A stretch of 64,000 nt of DNA from Krasilnikovia cinnamomea. GTDB lineage: Bacteria; Actinomycetota; Actinomycetes; Mycobacteriales; Micromonosporaceae. Below, one piece after another: positions 54,772 through 63,929 of the stretch (positions are counted from its first letter, which is position 1; each line of letters starts with the position of its first letter). The stretch lies in assembly GCF_004217545.1 (NCBI RefSeq), contig NZ_SHKY01000001.1, positions 5,394,001 to 5,458,000 of the forward strand, written 5' to 3'. Made by a program: the position numbers and the translations under genes. Under the pieces are notes generated by a model. The model worked only from the letters and a program-made list of their open reading frames with translations, ran no database searches and was not told the DNA's origin.

Positions 54772-56202
54772 ATGACCGAGATAACTCCCGCCACCCCCGG
54801 GGTCGACCGCCGTACGCTGCTGCAGCGCGCCGCCGCTGTCGGACTCATGGCCGCACCCGCCGCCGGACTGCTCAGCGCCTGCGTCGGTGGTTCCGACGAC
54901 ACGCAGAAGCAGGCCGAGGGCACCAAGAGCGCGGACAACCCGCTGGGCCTGGACCCCAAGGCGCCCGTGGAGATCGTGATCTTCGACGGCGGCCTGGGCA
55001 CCAAGTACGCCACCGATGTGGACACCCCGCTCTACAACAAGAAGTGGCCGGACTCGAAGGTCACGTACTCCGCGACCCAGGAGATCTCGACGGTCGTCCA
55101 GCCGCGGATCAACGCGGGCGACGCGCCCGACATGATCAACAACTCGGGCTCGAAGCTGATGGACATGGGCGCGCTCGTCTCGGCCGGCCAGGCGCAGGAC
55201 CTCACCGAGCTGTTCGCCGCGCCGTCGCTGGACATCGCCGGCAAGACGGTCAAGGACACTCTCGTGCCGGGCACCATCGAGCAGGGCACGTTCGACGGCA
55301 AGCCGTACGCGCTGAACTACGCGTACACCGTCTTCGGGCTGTGGCACAACGCCAAGCTGTTCCAGAAGAACGGCTGGACCGTGCCGAAGACCTGGGCCGA
55401 GTTCACCGCGCTCTGCGACAAGATCAAGGCCGCGGGCATCACGCCGTACGGGTACGCGGGCGCCAACGCGTCGTACTACCAGTACCTGGTGATCCTCACC
55501 AGCGCCGCGAAGATCGGCGGCCCGGACGTCCTGAAGAACATCGACAACCTGGTCGACGGCGCCTGGACGGCCGAGCCGGTCAAGCAGGCCGCCGCGGCGT
55601 GGGCCGAGATCGGCGCCAAGTACTCCAACAAGTCGTTCCTCGGCCTCAAGCACACCGAGGTGCAGCTGCAGCAGGACCAGGACAAGGTGGCGTTCTACCC
55701 CTCCGGCTCCTGGCTGGAGAACGAGCAGGCCGCCGACACCCCGGCCGGCTTCGAGTACGCCGTCAGCCCGGTGCCCAGCGTCACCGCCTCCGACAAGCTG
55801 CCGCAGACCGCGATCTACGCCTCCGCGGGTGAGATCTACTTCGTCTCGTCCAAGGGCAAGAACCCGCGCGGCGGCATGGAGTACCTGCGCACCATGCTCA
55901 GCAAGGAGGCCGCGATCGGCTTCACCAAGCTGACCAAGACGCTGACCGTGGTTCAGGGCGCCACCGACGGCCTGACCATCTCGCCCGGCCTGACCAGCGG
56001 CAACGACATGCTCAAGGCGGCCGGCAGCGACATCTTCAGCTACCGCTTCGACACCTGGTACAAGAAGCTCGACGACGAGGCCCGCGCCGCGACCAACGAG
56101 CTCATGTTCCAGGGGGGTACGGCGGACAAGTTCTGCCAGCGCATGCAGAAGGTCGCCGACGCCGTGAAGGCGGACTCGTCCATCAAGAAGTTCCAGCGCT
56201 GA
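54772..56202 (+). CDS. ngcE: N-acetylglucosamine/chitobiose-binding lipoprotein, NgcE-like
   Basis: 476 residues with a twin-Arg-like start (DRRTLLQRAAAVG) and lipobox LLSACVGG. SADNPLGLDPKAPVEIVIFD, DAPDMINNSGSKLMDMGALV, YALNYAYTVFGLWHNAKLFQ and FYPSGSWLENEQAADTPAGF match Streptomyces NgcE closely by eye. NgcE binds GlcNAc and N,N'-diacetylchitobiose from chitin breakdown. Followed by ngcF- and ngcG-like genes in the same order as in Streptomyces. Confidence 0.88.
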   Translation: MTEITPATPGVDRRTLLQRAAAVGLMAAPAAGLLSACVGGSDDTQKQAEGTKSADNPLGLDPKAPVEIVIFDGGLGTKYATDVDTPLYNKKWPDSKVTYSATQEISTVVQPRINAGDAPDMINNSGSKLMDMGALVSAGQAQDLTELFAAPSLDIAGKTVKDTLVPGTIEQGTFDGKPYALNYAYTVFGLWHNAKLFQKNGWTVPKTWAEFTALCDKIKAAGITPYGYAGANASYYQYLVILTSAAKIGGPDVLKNIDNLVDGAWTAEPVKQAAAAWAEIGAKYSNKSFLGLKHTEVQLQQDQDKVAFYPSGSWLENEQAADTPAGFEYAVSPVPSVTASDKLPQTAIYASAGEIYFVSSKGKNPRGGMEYLRTMLSKEAAIGFTKLTKTLTVVQGATDGLTISPGLTSGNDMLKAAGSDIFSYRFDTWYKKLDDEARAATNELMFQGGTADKFCQRMQKVADAVKADSSIKKFQR

Positions 56203-56225
56203 TCGGCGAAAGGACGGAGAGCGCC

Positions 56226-57125
56226 ATGCGGCACGGTAGGTATCCCTTCATCATCGGCTTCCTCGCCGTGCCCGTGGCGCTCTACGTCACTTTCGTGGTC
56301 GCGGCCTACATCCAGACCTTCCAGCTGTCGCTGACGAGCTGGTCGGGGCTGGGCCCCATCAAGTACATCGGCCTGGACAACTTCACCAAGCTGTGGCACG
56401 ACAACCTGTTCTGGAGTTCGCTGCGGCACAACCTGGTGCTGCTGATCCTGCTGCCACTCATCACGATCCTCATCGCGCTGGTCTTCGCGTTCCTGCTCAA
56501 CGTGGGCGGCGGCGCCCGCGGCGGGGTCCAGCGCGGCGTGTGGGGCTCGAAGTTCTACCGGGTCATCTTCTTCTTTCCGCAGCTGCTGGCCCTCGCCATC
56601 GTCGCGGTGATCTTCGGCCGGGTGTTCTCGTCGGACGAGAGCGGCCTGCTCAACGGCCTGCTGCCGGGTGAGCCGGTGCTCTGGCTGGCGGACCAGCGGT
56701 TCGCGCTGGCCTGCATCCTCGCGGTGCTGGTCTGGCAGGCGGTCGGCTTCTACGTGGTGCTGTTCTCGGCGGGCATGGGCTCCATCCCCAACGAGATCTA
56801 CGAGGCCGCCGCGCTGGACGGCGCCACCCGGATCACGCTGTTCTTCCGGGTCACCGTCCCGCTGCTGTGGAGCACCATCCAGGTCGCGTGGGTCTACCTG
56901 GGCATCGCCGCCTTCGACGCGTTCGCGCTGGTGAACATCATGTCCGTGGACCGGGGCGGCCCGGACGGCGCCACCTCGGTGATCAGCCTGATGATCTACC
57001 GCAACGCGTTCGACTACTCGCAGGCCGGATACGCCTCCGCCCTGGGCGTGGTGCTGTTCTTCCTGACCCTGACCTTCGCCGCGTTGACCCTGCGGGTCAC
57101 CCGCCGCGACGCCGTGGAAATGTGA
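56226..57125 (+). CDS. ngcF: Ngc importer permease, NgcF-like
   Basis: 299 residues. Six helices, the N-terminal RHGRYPFIIGFLAVPVALYV and the EAA loop YEAAALDGATRITLFFRVTV; LYVTFVVAAYIQTFQLSLTSW is typical of NgcF. It begins 23 bases after ngcE and is followed after 19 bases by ngcG. It imports GlcNAc or chitobiose bound by NgcE. Confidence 0.88.
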   Translation: MRHGRYPFIIGFLAVPVALYVTFVVAAYIQTFQLSLTSWSGLGPIKYIGLDNFTKLWHDNLFWSSLRHNLVLLILLPLITILIALVFAFLLNVGGGARGGVQRGVWGSKFYRVIFFFPQLLALAIVAVIFGRVFSSDESGLLNGLLPGEPVLWLADQRFALACILAVLVWQAVGFYVVLFSAGMGSIPNEIYEAAALDGATRITLFFRVTVPLLWSTIQVAWVYLGIAAFDAFALVNIMSVDRGGPDGATSVISLMIYRNAFDYSQAGYASALGVVLFFLTLTFAALTLRVTRRDAVEM

Positions 57126-57144
57126 GAGAGACGGGAGCGCGGCG

Positions 57145-58068
57145 ATGACCAACGCCACCAGCACCAGACCCCCGGCGACCCAGCACCGGGCCGCCTCCGC
57201 GGGCCCCGGCAAGGCGCCGGGCGCCAAGCGGGAGATCCGCGCGCTCAGCGGCCTCGCCCACGTCTCGCTCGTCGTGTGGGCCCTGGCCACCGCGGGACCG
57301 CTGATCTGGGTGGTCCTGGCGTCCTTCAAGAGCAACACCGAGATCTTCCTGGGCCAGCCGTTCGCGCTGCCGCAGCACTTCTCGTTCGCGACGTACGTGA
57401 ACGCGTGGGACGAGGCGCATGTCGGCCGGTACTTCCTGAACAGCGTCTTCGTGGTGCTGGTGAGCACCGCCGGCACGATGCTGTTCGGGTCGATGGCCGC
57501 GTACGTGCTGGCCCGGTACCGGTTCTTCGGCAACCGGTTCATCTACTACATGTTCGTCTCGGGGCTCGCGTTCCCGACGTTCATGGCCCTGGTGCCGCTG
57601 TTCTTCATCCTCAAGGGCTTCGGGCTGATCAACACGTTCACCGGCCTGATCCTGGTGTACATCGCGTACTCGCTGCCGTTCACGGTGTTCTTCCTGGCCG
57701 CGTTCTTCAAGACGCTGCCGAACGAGATCGCCGAGGCGGCCACGATGGACGGCGCGTCGCACACCCGGCAGTTCTTCCAGATCATGCTGCCGATGGCCCG
57801 GTCCGGGCTGGTCAGCATCACGATCTTCAACATCGTCGGGCAGTGGAACCAGTACCTGCTGCCGGTGGCGATCATGCAGGGCCAGGGGGCGGATTCCAAA
57901 TGGGTGCTCACCCAGGGCATCGCGAACATCAGCGTCTCCGCCGGATACCACGCGGAATGGTCGACGCTGTTCGCGGCGCTCACGCTGGCGATCCTGCCGA
58001 TGATCGTCATGTACGCGATCTTCCAGCGCCAGATCCAGTCCGGCCTGACCGCGGGCGCGGTGAAGTAG
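57145..58068 (+). CDS. ngcG: Ngc importer permease, NgcG-like
   Basis: 307 residues. A soluble basic N-terminus, then six helices; EAA loop IAEAATMDGASHTRQFFQIM; ends QSGLTAGAVK. It pairs with NgcF. The ATPase is not encoded in the window. A hairpin, 58090-58124, follows and probably ends the operon. Confidence 0.88.
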   Translation: MTNATSTRPPATQHRAASAGPGKAPGAKREIRALSGLAHVSLVVWALATAGPLIWVVLASFKSNTEIFLGQPFALPQHFSFATYVNAWDEAHVGRYFLNSVFVVLVSTAGTMLFGSMAAYVLARYRFFGNRFIYYMFVSGLAFPTFMALVPLFFILKGFGLINTFTGLILVYIAYSLPFTVFFLAAFFKTLPNEIAEAATMDGASHTRQFFQIMLPMARSGLVSITIFNIVGQWNQYLLPVAIMQGQGADSKWVLTQGIANISVSAGYHAEWSTLFAALTLAILPMIVMYAIFQRQIQSGLTAGAVK

Positions 58069-58089
58069 GCAGGGCGCGGCTGTCCTAAA

Positions 58090-58124
58090 TGTCGGACAAC
58101 TTGGGCGCAGGGGTTGTGCCGACA
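58090..58124. terminator. Hairpin after the Ngc operon
   Basis: TGTCGGACAAC (58090-58100) pairs with GTTGTGCCGACA (58113-58124) with one bulged base, loop 12. Located 22 bases after ngcG and about 60 bases before the chemotaxis receptor gene. Confidence 0.55.
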
Positions 58125-58187
58125 ACATTTCGGTGATAAAGCGCTCGGCTTCTCAAGATGGCCCGCCGGTGCGCCGAAAAACGCCAC

Positions 58188-59501
58188 GTGACCGACGAGA
58201 CCACCGCCCCCGCCCTGCCCGCCGCACCGTCCGCTACCGAGGCGGCGCGCCCCCGCCCGTCCGAGGACATGGCACTGTCGGGCAAGCTCCTGCCGCCCCT
58301 GTGGCTGGTCTGGGGGTTCGCCGCGCTGGTGTCGATCCTCAGCGCCGAGCACGCCGCGGCACGACTGTGGCTGGCGCTGCCCGGCGTCACCGCGCTGGTG
58401 GTGGCCGTCGCGATGTTCGTGATCAAGCTGCACCGGCTGCCCGTGCTCATCGTGCGTATCACCGTGGTGATGGCCGTCGGGAACCTGCTCCTGACCGGGC
58501 TGGGCGGCCGCGAGAACCGGGTCATGGTGGTCGTCGGATTCTCGATGCTGCTGATGTGGGTCGGGTTCTCGCTCGACCGGCGCGACCTGGTCGCCACCTC
58601 GGCGCTCGCCGCGGTGGGCATCGGGATTCCGCTGTTCATCTCTGAGAACCCGCTGCCTGCCGCCGCGCTGACGCTGGTGTCGTGGGCGTCGGTGACCGCC
58701 ATCGGTGTGACCATGCACGTGCTGCGCGGCTGGCTGGACGCGGCCAGCGCCGCGTCCGCCGCGTCCGAGCAGCGCGCCGCGCAGGCGCAGGCCGAGGCCG
58801 CCGCGGACCGTGAGCTCGCCGACCGGGAACGGATCGCCGCGGCCGACGCGGAACTGGCCGAGCGGCAGCGGATCCAGCAGCAGATCGCCGACAAGGGCGC
58901 CGTGCTCGCCGAGGCGGCCGAGCAGGTGCGGCGGGAGACCGCGGCCGTCGCCACCGCCAGCGACGAGATGTCGCGCGCCATCGACGAGCTGACCCGCACG
59001 GCACACCTCACGGAGGAGATCACCGGCACGGTGGCGGCCAAGGCCGACAACGCCTCGGACCTGATGCGTGCCCTGGAGAAGTCCAGCGAGCAGATCATGG
59101 CGGCCTCGGACGTCATCCACGGCGTCGCGGAACAGACCAACCTGCTGGCCCTCAACGCCACGATCGAGGCGGCGCGGGCCGGGGAGGCGGGCCGCGGGTT
59201 CGCGGTCGTCGCGGGCGAGGTGAAGGATCTCGCCCACCAGTCCGGCGGCAACGCCGAGGCCATCGCCCGTACCCTCGGCGAGGTCCAGACGCAGGTGGCG
59301 GCCGCCGTGGAGCGCGTTTCGGAGATCACCGCGAGCGTGGGCGACCTGTCCTCGCACAACACGGCGCTGGCCGCCGCGCTGGAGCAGCAGTCGGCGTCGG
59401 TGCGGCAGATCGCGATGAGTGTCCAGGAGGCGGCGGGCCAGGTGGGCCGGATCACCGACGAGGTGCACGTCCTCGAACGGCTGTCCCGCAACTCCGCATA
59501 A
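58188..59501 (+). CDS. Membrane methyl-accepting chemotaxis protein
   Basis: 437 residues from GTG 58188; ATG 58158 is an alternative. Six hydrophobic segments between residues 32 and 185 leave almost no periplasmic domain, so sensing may be within the membrane. A charged coiled coil (about 190-250) precedes the signalling tip VAEQTNLLALNATIEAARAG, then GFAVVAGEVKDLAHQS. It transmits signals to CheA/CheW; these are not in the window. Its presence implies motility, as in Actinoplanes-type zoospores. Confidence 0.9.
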   Translation: MTDETTAPALPAAPSATEAARPRPSEDMALSGKLLPPLWLVWGFAALVSILSAEHAAARLWLALPGVTALVVAVAMFVIKLHRLPVLIVRITVVMAVGNLLLTGLGGRENRVMVVVGFSMLLMWVGFSLDRRDLVATSALAAVGIGIPLFISENPLPAAALTLVSWASVTAIGVTMHVLRGWLDAASAASAASEQRAAQAQAEAAADRELADRERIAAADAELAERQRIQQQIADKGAVLAEAAEQVRRETAAVATASDEMSRAIDELTRTAHLTEEITGTVAAKADNASDLMRALEKSSEQIMAASDVIHGVAEQTNLLALNATIEAARAGEAGRGFAVVAGEVKDLAHQSGGNAEAIARTLGEVQTQVAAAVERVSEITASVGDLSSHNTALAAALEQQSASVRQIAMSVQEAAGQVGRITDEVHVLERLSRNSA

Positions 59502-59514
59502 GCGGCCAGCCGCG

Positions 59515-59943
59515 CTAGTGCGGCGCCACCGGGGCGTGCTCGCTGACGTTCGTGGCGTACGGGACCTGGTGCGGCAGGCCGCCCGCCCGGGTCATCGCCT
59601 CGTACTGTCGCTTGGCGTGGTCGCTGAGCGGGACCACCCAGACGGCCGTGCCGTATGCGCAGATCTCCGACCAGCCCTGAGCGAGCTCGCCGGTGTCGAA
59701 CCGGAACGCGACGATGGCGTTCGCCCGGCGCTGGCGGGCCTGCCAGATCATCCGGCCCATGGCCTCGTTGCGGCTCTGCACCATGAGCTGCGTCATCTCC
59801 GGAATCTCGCCCCCGCCGAGCGACCGGAAGCCCGCCGTCAACCCCGCGCCGAGGTTGCGGGCCCGCACCGTGACGCCGAAGACCTCGCCGAGGACCGCGT
59901 CGATCCGGTACCCGGGAACCTCGTTGGAACTCACCACCAGCAT
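59515..59943 (-). CDS. YbjQ family (DUF74) protein
   Basis: 142 residues from ATG at 59943. LVVSSNEVPGYRIDAVLGEVFG and the following GVTVRARNLGAGLTAGFRSLGGGE and RRANAIVAFRFDTGE are characteristic of YbjQ proteins, which form pentameric barrels. A heavy-metal-binding role has been suggested for the family but is not shown. Convergent with the chemotaxis gene. No partners. Confidence 0.9.
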   Translation of the reverse strand: MLVVSSNEVPGYRIDAVLGEVFGVTVRARNLGAGLTAGFRSLGGGEIPEMTQLMVQSRNEAMGRMIWQARQRRANAIVAFRFDTGELAQGWSEICAYGTAVWVVPLSDHAKRQYEAMTRAGGLPHQVPYATNVSEHAPVAPH

Positions 59944-60025
59944 GCGGCAGATCGTATCGATCGCCGCCGAGGCGGCCCAGCCTCGGGGAATGGCCTCCGG
60001 GGAACTGTCACACCCCGGCGGCACA

Positions 60026-61747
60026 ATGGCCGACGTGCTGGTCGCGGTGGTGCCGGGTCCCGCCGGCGGGGAGCCCGCCGGCGCTGCGGCGTTCGGCGGG
60101 CTGCTCCAGCCGCTGGGGCCCGACGGCGCCCCGTCGGCCGCCCCCGAGGCGGTGGCGGATCTGCCCGCCGCGATCCGGGCCCGCGAGGCCGCCGGTCCGG
60201 TCCGCTGGGTCTGGCCCGCGACCGCGGACGTCTACCCCGCCCTGCTGCGCGCCGGGGTTCGGGTGGCCCGGTGCCACGACGTCGAGCTTTCCGAGGCCCT
60301 GCTGCTGGGCTATGCGGGCCGGTGGGGTGAGCCACGCGCGCTGGCGGCCGCCTGGGCCCGGCTGACCGGGGGCCCGGTGCCCGCCGACCCGCCGCCGCGC
60401 CCGCCCGAGCCGCCCGGCCAGACCCAGGGCACGCTGTTCGAGACCGCCACCGGCCCGCCGGCCGCCGCCGCGCCCGAGCGGCTCCGGGCCCTCACCGATG
60501 TGTATGCCGACCAGCACCGCCGGGCCGCCACCACGGACCATCCCGGCCGGTTCCGGCTGCTGCTGGCCGCCGAGTCCGCCGGGGCGCTGGTCGGCGCCGA
60601 AATGGGCCGGGTCGGCCTGCCGTGGCGCGCCGACCTCCACGACGACCTGCTGCGTGAGCTGCTGGGCGCGCCCCAGCCGGTCGGGCCGCCGCGCCGCCTC
60701 GCCGAGCTGGCCGCCGAGATCAACGACGCGTTCGGCGTGCACGGCCTGCACCCGGATTCCCCCGCCGAGGTGCTGCGCGCGTTCGCCCGCGCGGGCATCG
60801 ACGTCCCGAACACCCGCGCCTGGGTGCTGCGCCGGGTGGAGCACCCGGCGGTCAAGCCGCTGCTGGAATTCAAGGAGCTGTACCGGATCTGGACAGCGCA
60901 CGGCTGGGGCTGGCGCGACGCGTGGGTGCGCGACGGCCGGTTCCGCCCGGAGTACGTACCGGGCGGCGTCGTCTCGGGCCGGTGGGCCACCCGTGGCGGA
61001 GGCGCCCTGCAGATCCCCAAGGTGGTGCGCCGGGCCGTCGTCGCCGACCCCGGCTGGCGGTTCGTCGTCGCCGACGCCGGTCAGCTGGAGCCGCGGGTGC
61101 TGGCCGCCGTGTCCGGCGACGCCCGGCTCGCCGCGGCCGCCGGCGCCGGTGACCTGTACGCGGCGCTGGCCGCCGACGCGTTCGGCGGCGACCGGGCCCG
61201 CGCCAAACTGGCCCTGCTCGGCGCCATGTACGGCCAGACCGGCGGCGCCGCGGTGCCCGCCCTCGCGGTGCTGCGCCAGCGCTACCCCACCGCCTTCGAG
61301 TACGTGGAGGCCGCCGCCCGCACCGGCGAGGCCGGGGGACTGGTCCGCTCGTGGCTGGGACGCACCTGCCCGCCCGCCGCCACGGCCTGGCGCGACGCCG
61401 GTCTGGAGCCACCCGAGGAACTGGGCTCGGCCGAGTCCCCGCAGGGCGGCGCGTCCGGGCGGGCCCGGGGCCGGTTCACCCGCAACTTCGTCATCCAGGC
61501 CACGGCCGCCGAGTGGGCCCTCGTGCTGCTGGCCACGCTGCGCGCCGCGCTCGCGGACACCCGCGCCGAGCTGGTCTTCTTCGTGCACGACGAGGTGGTG
61601 GTGCACTGCCCCGCCGAGGAGGCCGACCGGGTCGTCGCGGCGGTGGGGGCGGGCGCGGCCGAGGCCGGGCGGCTGCTGTTCGGGGAGAGCGCGGTGCGTT
61701 TCCCGCTCGACGTGTCCGTTGTGGACTGCTACGCCGACGCCGCCTGA
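60026..61747 (+). CDS. PolA-like bifunctional 3'-5' exonuclease/DNA polymerase
   Basis: 573 residues from ATG at 60026. The N-terminal half is a degenerate exonuclease-like domain (about 1-200) followed by a Pro-rich linker. The C-terminal half is a family-A polymerase: VVADAGQLEPRVLA (motif A, D350 region), KLALLGAMYGQTGG (O-helix with Lys and Tyr) and FVHDEVVVH (motif C, D about 523). No 5' nuclease domain, so it is a short second Pol I-like enzyme known in actinobacteria. Function probably in repair. A strong bidirectional hairpin follows. Confidence 0.9.
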   Translation: MADVLVAVVPGPAGGEPAGAAAFGGLLQPLGPDGAPSAAPEAVADLPAAIRAREAAGPVRWVWPATADVYPALLRAGVRVARCHDVELSEALLLGYAGRWGEPRALAAAWARLTGGPVPADPPPRPPEPPGQTQGTLFETATGPPAAAAPERLRALTDVYADQHRRAATTDHPGRFRLLLAAESAGALVGAEMGRVGLPWRADLHDDLLRELLGAPQPVGPPRRLAELAAEINDAFGVHGLHPDSPAEVLRAFARAGIDVPNTRAWVLRRVEHPAVKPLLEFKELYRIWTAHGWGWRDAWVRDGRFRPEYVPGGVVSGRWATRGGGALQIPKVVRRAVVADPGWRFVVADAGQLEPRVLAAVSGDARLAAAAGAGDLYAALAADAFGGDRARAKLALLGAMYGQTGGAAVPALAVLRQRYPTAFEYVEAAARTGEAGGLVRSWLGRTCPPAATAWRDAGLEPPEELGSAESPQGGASGRARGRFTRNFVIQATAAEWALVLLATLRAALADTRAELVFFVHDEVVVHCPAEEADRVVAAVGAGAAEAGRLLFGESAVRFPLDVSVVDCYADAA

Positions 61748-61751
61748 TGAG

Positions 61752-61795
61752 CTGACCGGTCGCGGCCGGCACGGGGCCCGGCCGCGACCGGTCAG
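61752..61795. terminator. Perfect 18-bp bidirectional hairpin
   Basis: CTGACCGGTCGCGGCCGG (61752-61769), 8-base loop, CCGGCCGCGACCGGTCAG (61778-61795). It lies between the convergent polymerase and soluble chemotaxis receptor genes, so it can stop transcription from both. Confidence 0.85.
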
Positions 61796-61799
61796 GGGA

Positions 61800-62876
61800 T
61801 CAGTTGTCCTGGGTGGCGGTGAGGGTGATGAGCCGGGTCGCCTGGTCCTTCAGGCTGGCCGCGGCGGCGAGGACGGTCTCGGCGGCCTCGGCCGAGGACT
61901 GGACCGCGTCCGCGACGGCCTGCATGCCGCCGGTCATCTCGGAGCTGGTCGCGCTCTGTTCCTCGACCGCCCCGGCGATCATGCCCTGCTGCTCAGCCAC
62001 GGCGTCGATCAGTTCGACGATCCCGGAGATCCCCTCGGCGGCTTCGGTGCTCTCCGCCTGGATGCCCTCGATGATCTCGGAGATCTGCCCGGTGGCCTCG
62101 GCGGTCCGCGCGGCCAGATCCTTGACCTCACCGGCGACGACCGCGAAGCCCTTGCCCAGCTCGCCGGCGCGTGCTGCCTCGATGGTGGCGTTGAGGGCCA
62201 GCAGGTTCGTCTGCTCGGCGATCTCGGTGATCAGCTTGGTGACGCTGCCGATGCGCTGGCTCGACTCCTGCAGCTGACCCATCCGGCGGGTGGCGTCCCG
62301 CGCCGCCTGTACGGCGGCCGTGGTGCTGGTCGAGGCGCTGTTCACGCCGCGCGAGATCTCCTTGATGCTCTCGGTCAGCTCGGCCGAGCCCTGCGAGACG
62401 CCTTCGGCCTGCTCGGAGCTGCGCCGCGCGTTGCCCACCAGTTCCTGCCCGGCTTCGGCCAGCGACGTGCTGGCCGTGGAGAGCTCCTGGGCCAGTTCCT
62501 TCGCGAGCGCCTGGGCGCGGGCCTGCTCGGTGGTGTCGGTGTAGGTCACCAGGAAGCCGCCCGCGAACCGGTCATAGATCGCGGTTCCCTGTACGAGCGC
62601 TCCGGGCTCGGCGGGGTTGACGTACGGGACCGAGTCGATCTTCGGCACGACTCTCTTGAGGATCGTCTGGAGCTCCTCCACCGCCCGCGGGCCCGACCGC
62701 TCGAGGAGAAGCGCGACAGCCCGCCCCGCCGCCTTGTTCCGGTAGAGGATCTGACCGGAGTGATCCGTGATGACCAGTGAGGCGGGCGCGTTGTCGAACG
62801 CCTCGTACAACGAGTCACCGAACTGGGCGAGCGGATGCGCCTTCGCGCCGCTCACCGACCGCCACCACTTGCGCAT
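61800..62876 (-). CDS. Soluble methyl-accepting chemotaxis protein with PAS-like domain
   Basis: 358 residues without membrane helices. Residues about 20-115 form a PAS-like sensor (YEAFDNAPASLVITDHSGQI, then LVTYTDTTEQARAQ). The rest is an MCP signalling domain with IAEQTNLLALNATIEAARAG and GFAVVAGEVKDLAART. It is a cytoplasmic receptor that probably senses redox state or a small molecule. It is one of two chemoreceptors within 4.7 kb. Confidence 0.92.
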   Translation of the reverse strand: MRKWWRSVSGAKAHPLAQFGDSLYEAFDNAPASLVITDHSGQILYRNKAAGRAVALLLERSGPRAVEELQTILKRVVPKIDSVPYVNPAEPGALVQGTAIYDRFAGGFLVTYTDTTEQARAQALAKELAQELSTASTSLAEAGQELVGNARRSSEQAEGVSQGSAELTESIKEISRGVNSASTSTTAAVQAARDATRRMGQLQESSQRIGSVTKLITEIAEQTNLLALNATIEAARAGELGKGFAVVAGEVKDLAARTAEATGQISEIIEGIQAESTEAAEGISGIVELIDAVAEQQGMIAGAVEEQSATSSEMTGGMQAVADAVQSSAEAAETVLAAAASLKDQATRLITLTATQDN

Positions 62877-62975
62877 ACCGACTCCGAATCCTCCGACTGT
62901 TCCTGAGTGACAGTCGGCGGCGCGGCGTCGAAGTTGAGGGGCCGGGCCCGATGTGGCGGGCCGAACAGCCGTCCG

Positions 62976-63812
62976 CTACCGCTCCCCGAGGGCGTTGTCG
63001 GCCCACGTGTCCAGGTCGAAGCGGTGCCACAGGTGCGGCGCGAACATGGCCGCCACCGCCAGCACGGACACCAGGGTGAACAGGGTGCGCAGCACGATCA
63101 CCTCACCTGGGCCGCCCACCTTCACCGCCATCGCGTTGGGCACCCCGATCATGCGCCACATCCGGCGGCCCACCGGGATCGGCCACAGGATCGGCACCCC
63201 GTTCTTGGTGATCATGTCGCCGAGCAGGTGCACCACGCAGCCCACCCCGACGGCCATGCCCAGCAGGGGATAGCCCCGGTCACCCGGCAGGTTCAGCCAG
63301 GTGAACCACGCCATCGCGCCGGACAGCGCCGTGACGAGCAGCCATCCCGCCCGCTCCGCCCACTCGTCGAACAGCCCGCGCAGGGCGAGGCCCGCGGTGA
63401 AGAACACGATCGCCACCACGGCCCACTTGCCGAACCGTACGCACAGCTCCGTGGTGCCCCACCCCACCAGGGCCGCGAACGGCAGCGTGTGGGTGAACGT
63501 CCGGTGCCCGTTGTCCCGGCGCGGGTCCCTGCGCAGCTTGGTGGCCGTGTAGACGCCGAGCGAGACCTTCTCCACCACCTCCGCCACGAACAGCGAGAAC
63601 ACCCCGAAGGTCCGGGCCACCGTGGCGCCGCCCTGGTTGCGGGTGACCTTGCCGGACAGGTCCAGGTCGGGCAGCAGGGCCCCGCCCGCGCAGACCGTGG
63701 TGCCCACCGCCACCGCCAGCGGGGACTGGCCGTACCCGGCGAGGTGGTCCAGCGCCCAGCAACCGGCCAGCCAGGCCGCCGCCCCCGACAGCGCGTGCGA
63801 AGGACCCATCAT
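62976..63812 (-). CDS. Metal-dependent membrane hydrolase (DUF457/YdjM type)
   Basis: 278 residues. MGPSHALSGAAAWL, LLPDLDLSGK, NGHRTFTHTLPFAALVGW and VGCVVHLLGDMITKNG are the conserved His/Asp motifs of the DUF457 family, spread over about six membrane helices. The E. coli relative YdjM is a LexA-regulated inner-membrane protein; a phosphatase or hydrolase role is suspected. Two Met at the start (63812 and 63809). Confidence 0.88.
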   Translation of the reverse strand: MMGPSHALSGAAAWLAGCWALDHLAGYGQSPLAVAVGTTVCAGGALLPDLDLSGKVTRNQGGATVARTFGVFSLFVAEVVEKVSLGVYTATKLRRDPRRDNGHRTFTHTLPFAALVGWGTTELCVRFGKWAVVAIVFFTAGLALRGLFDEWAERAGWLLVTALSGAMAWFTWLNLPGDRGYPLLGMAVGVGCVVHLLGDMITKNGVPILWPIPVGRRMWRMIGVPNAMAVKVGGPGEVIVLRTLFTLVSVLAVAAMFAPHLWHRFDLDTWADNALGER

Positions 63813-63929
63813 GGTGGCCGTCCCCTCCCCGTGCGCCCGGTCCGCTGTGGCCGGTGCGAAACCTTGCCACCATGGCAGAGCGGAAAGGGGCGTTCAACGA
63901 CCGCCACGTCCACGCCGGAGTGTCGATGA

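Noticed and set aside
58086..58125. FliA-type promoter (TAAA...GCCGACAA) before the membrane chemotaxis receptor.
   Set aside because: Spacing between the boxes is about 28 bases, far from the 14-16 needed.
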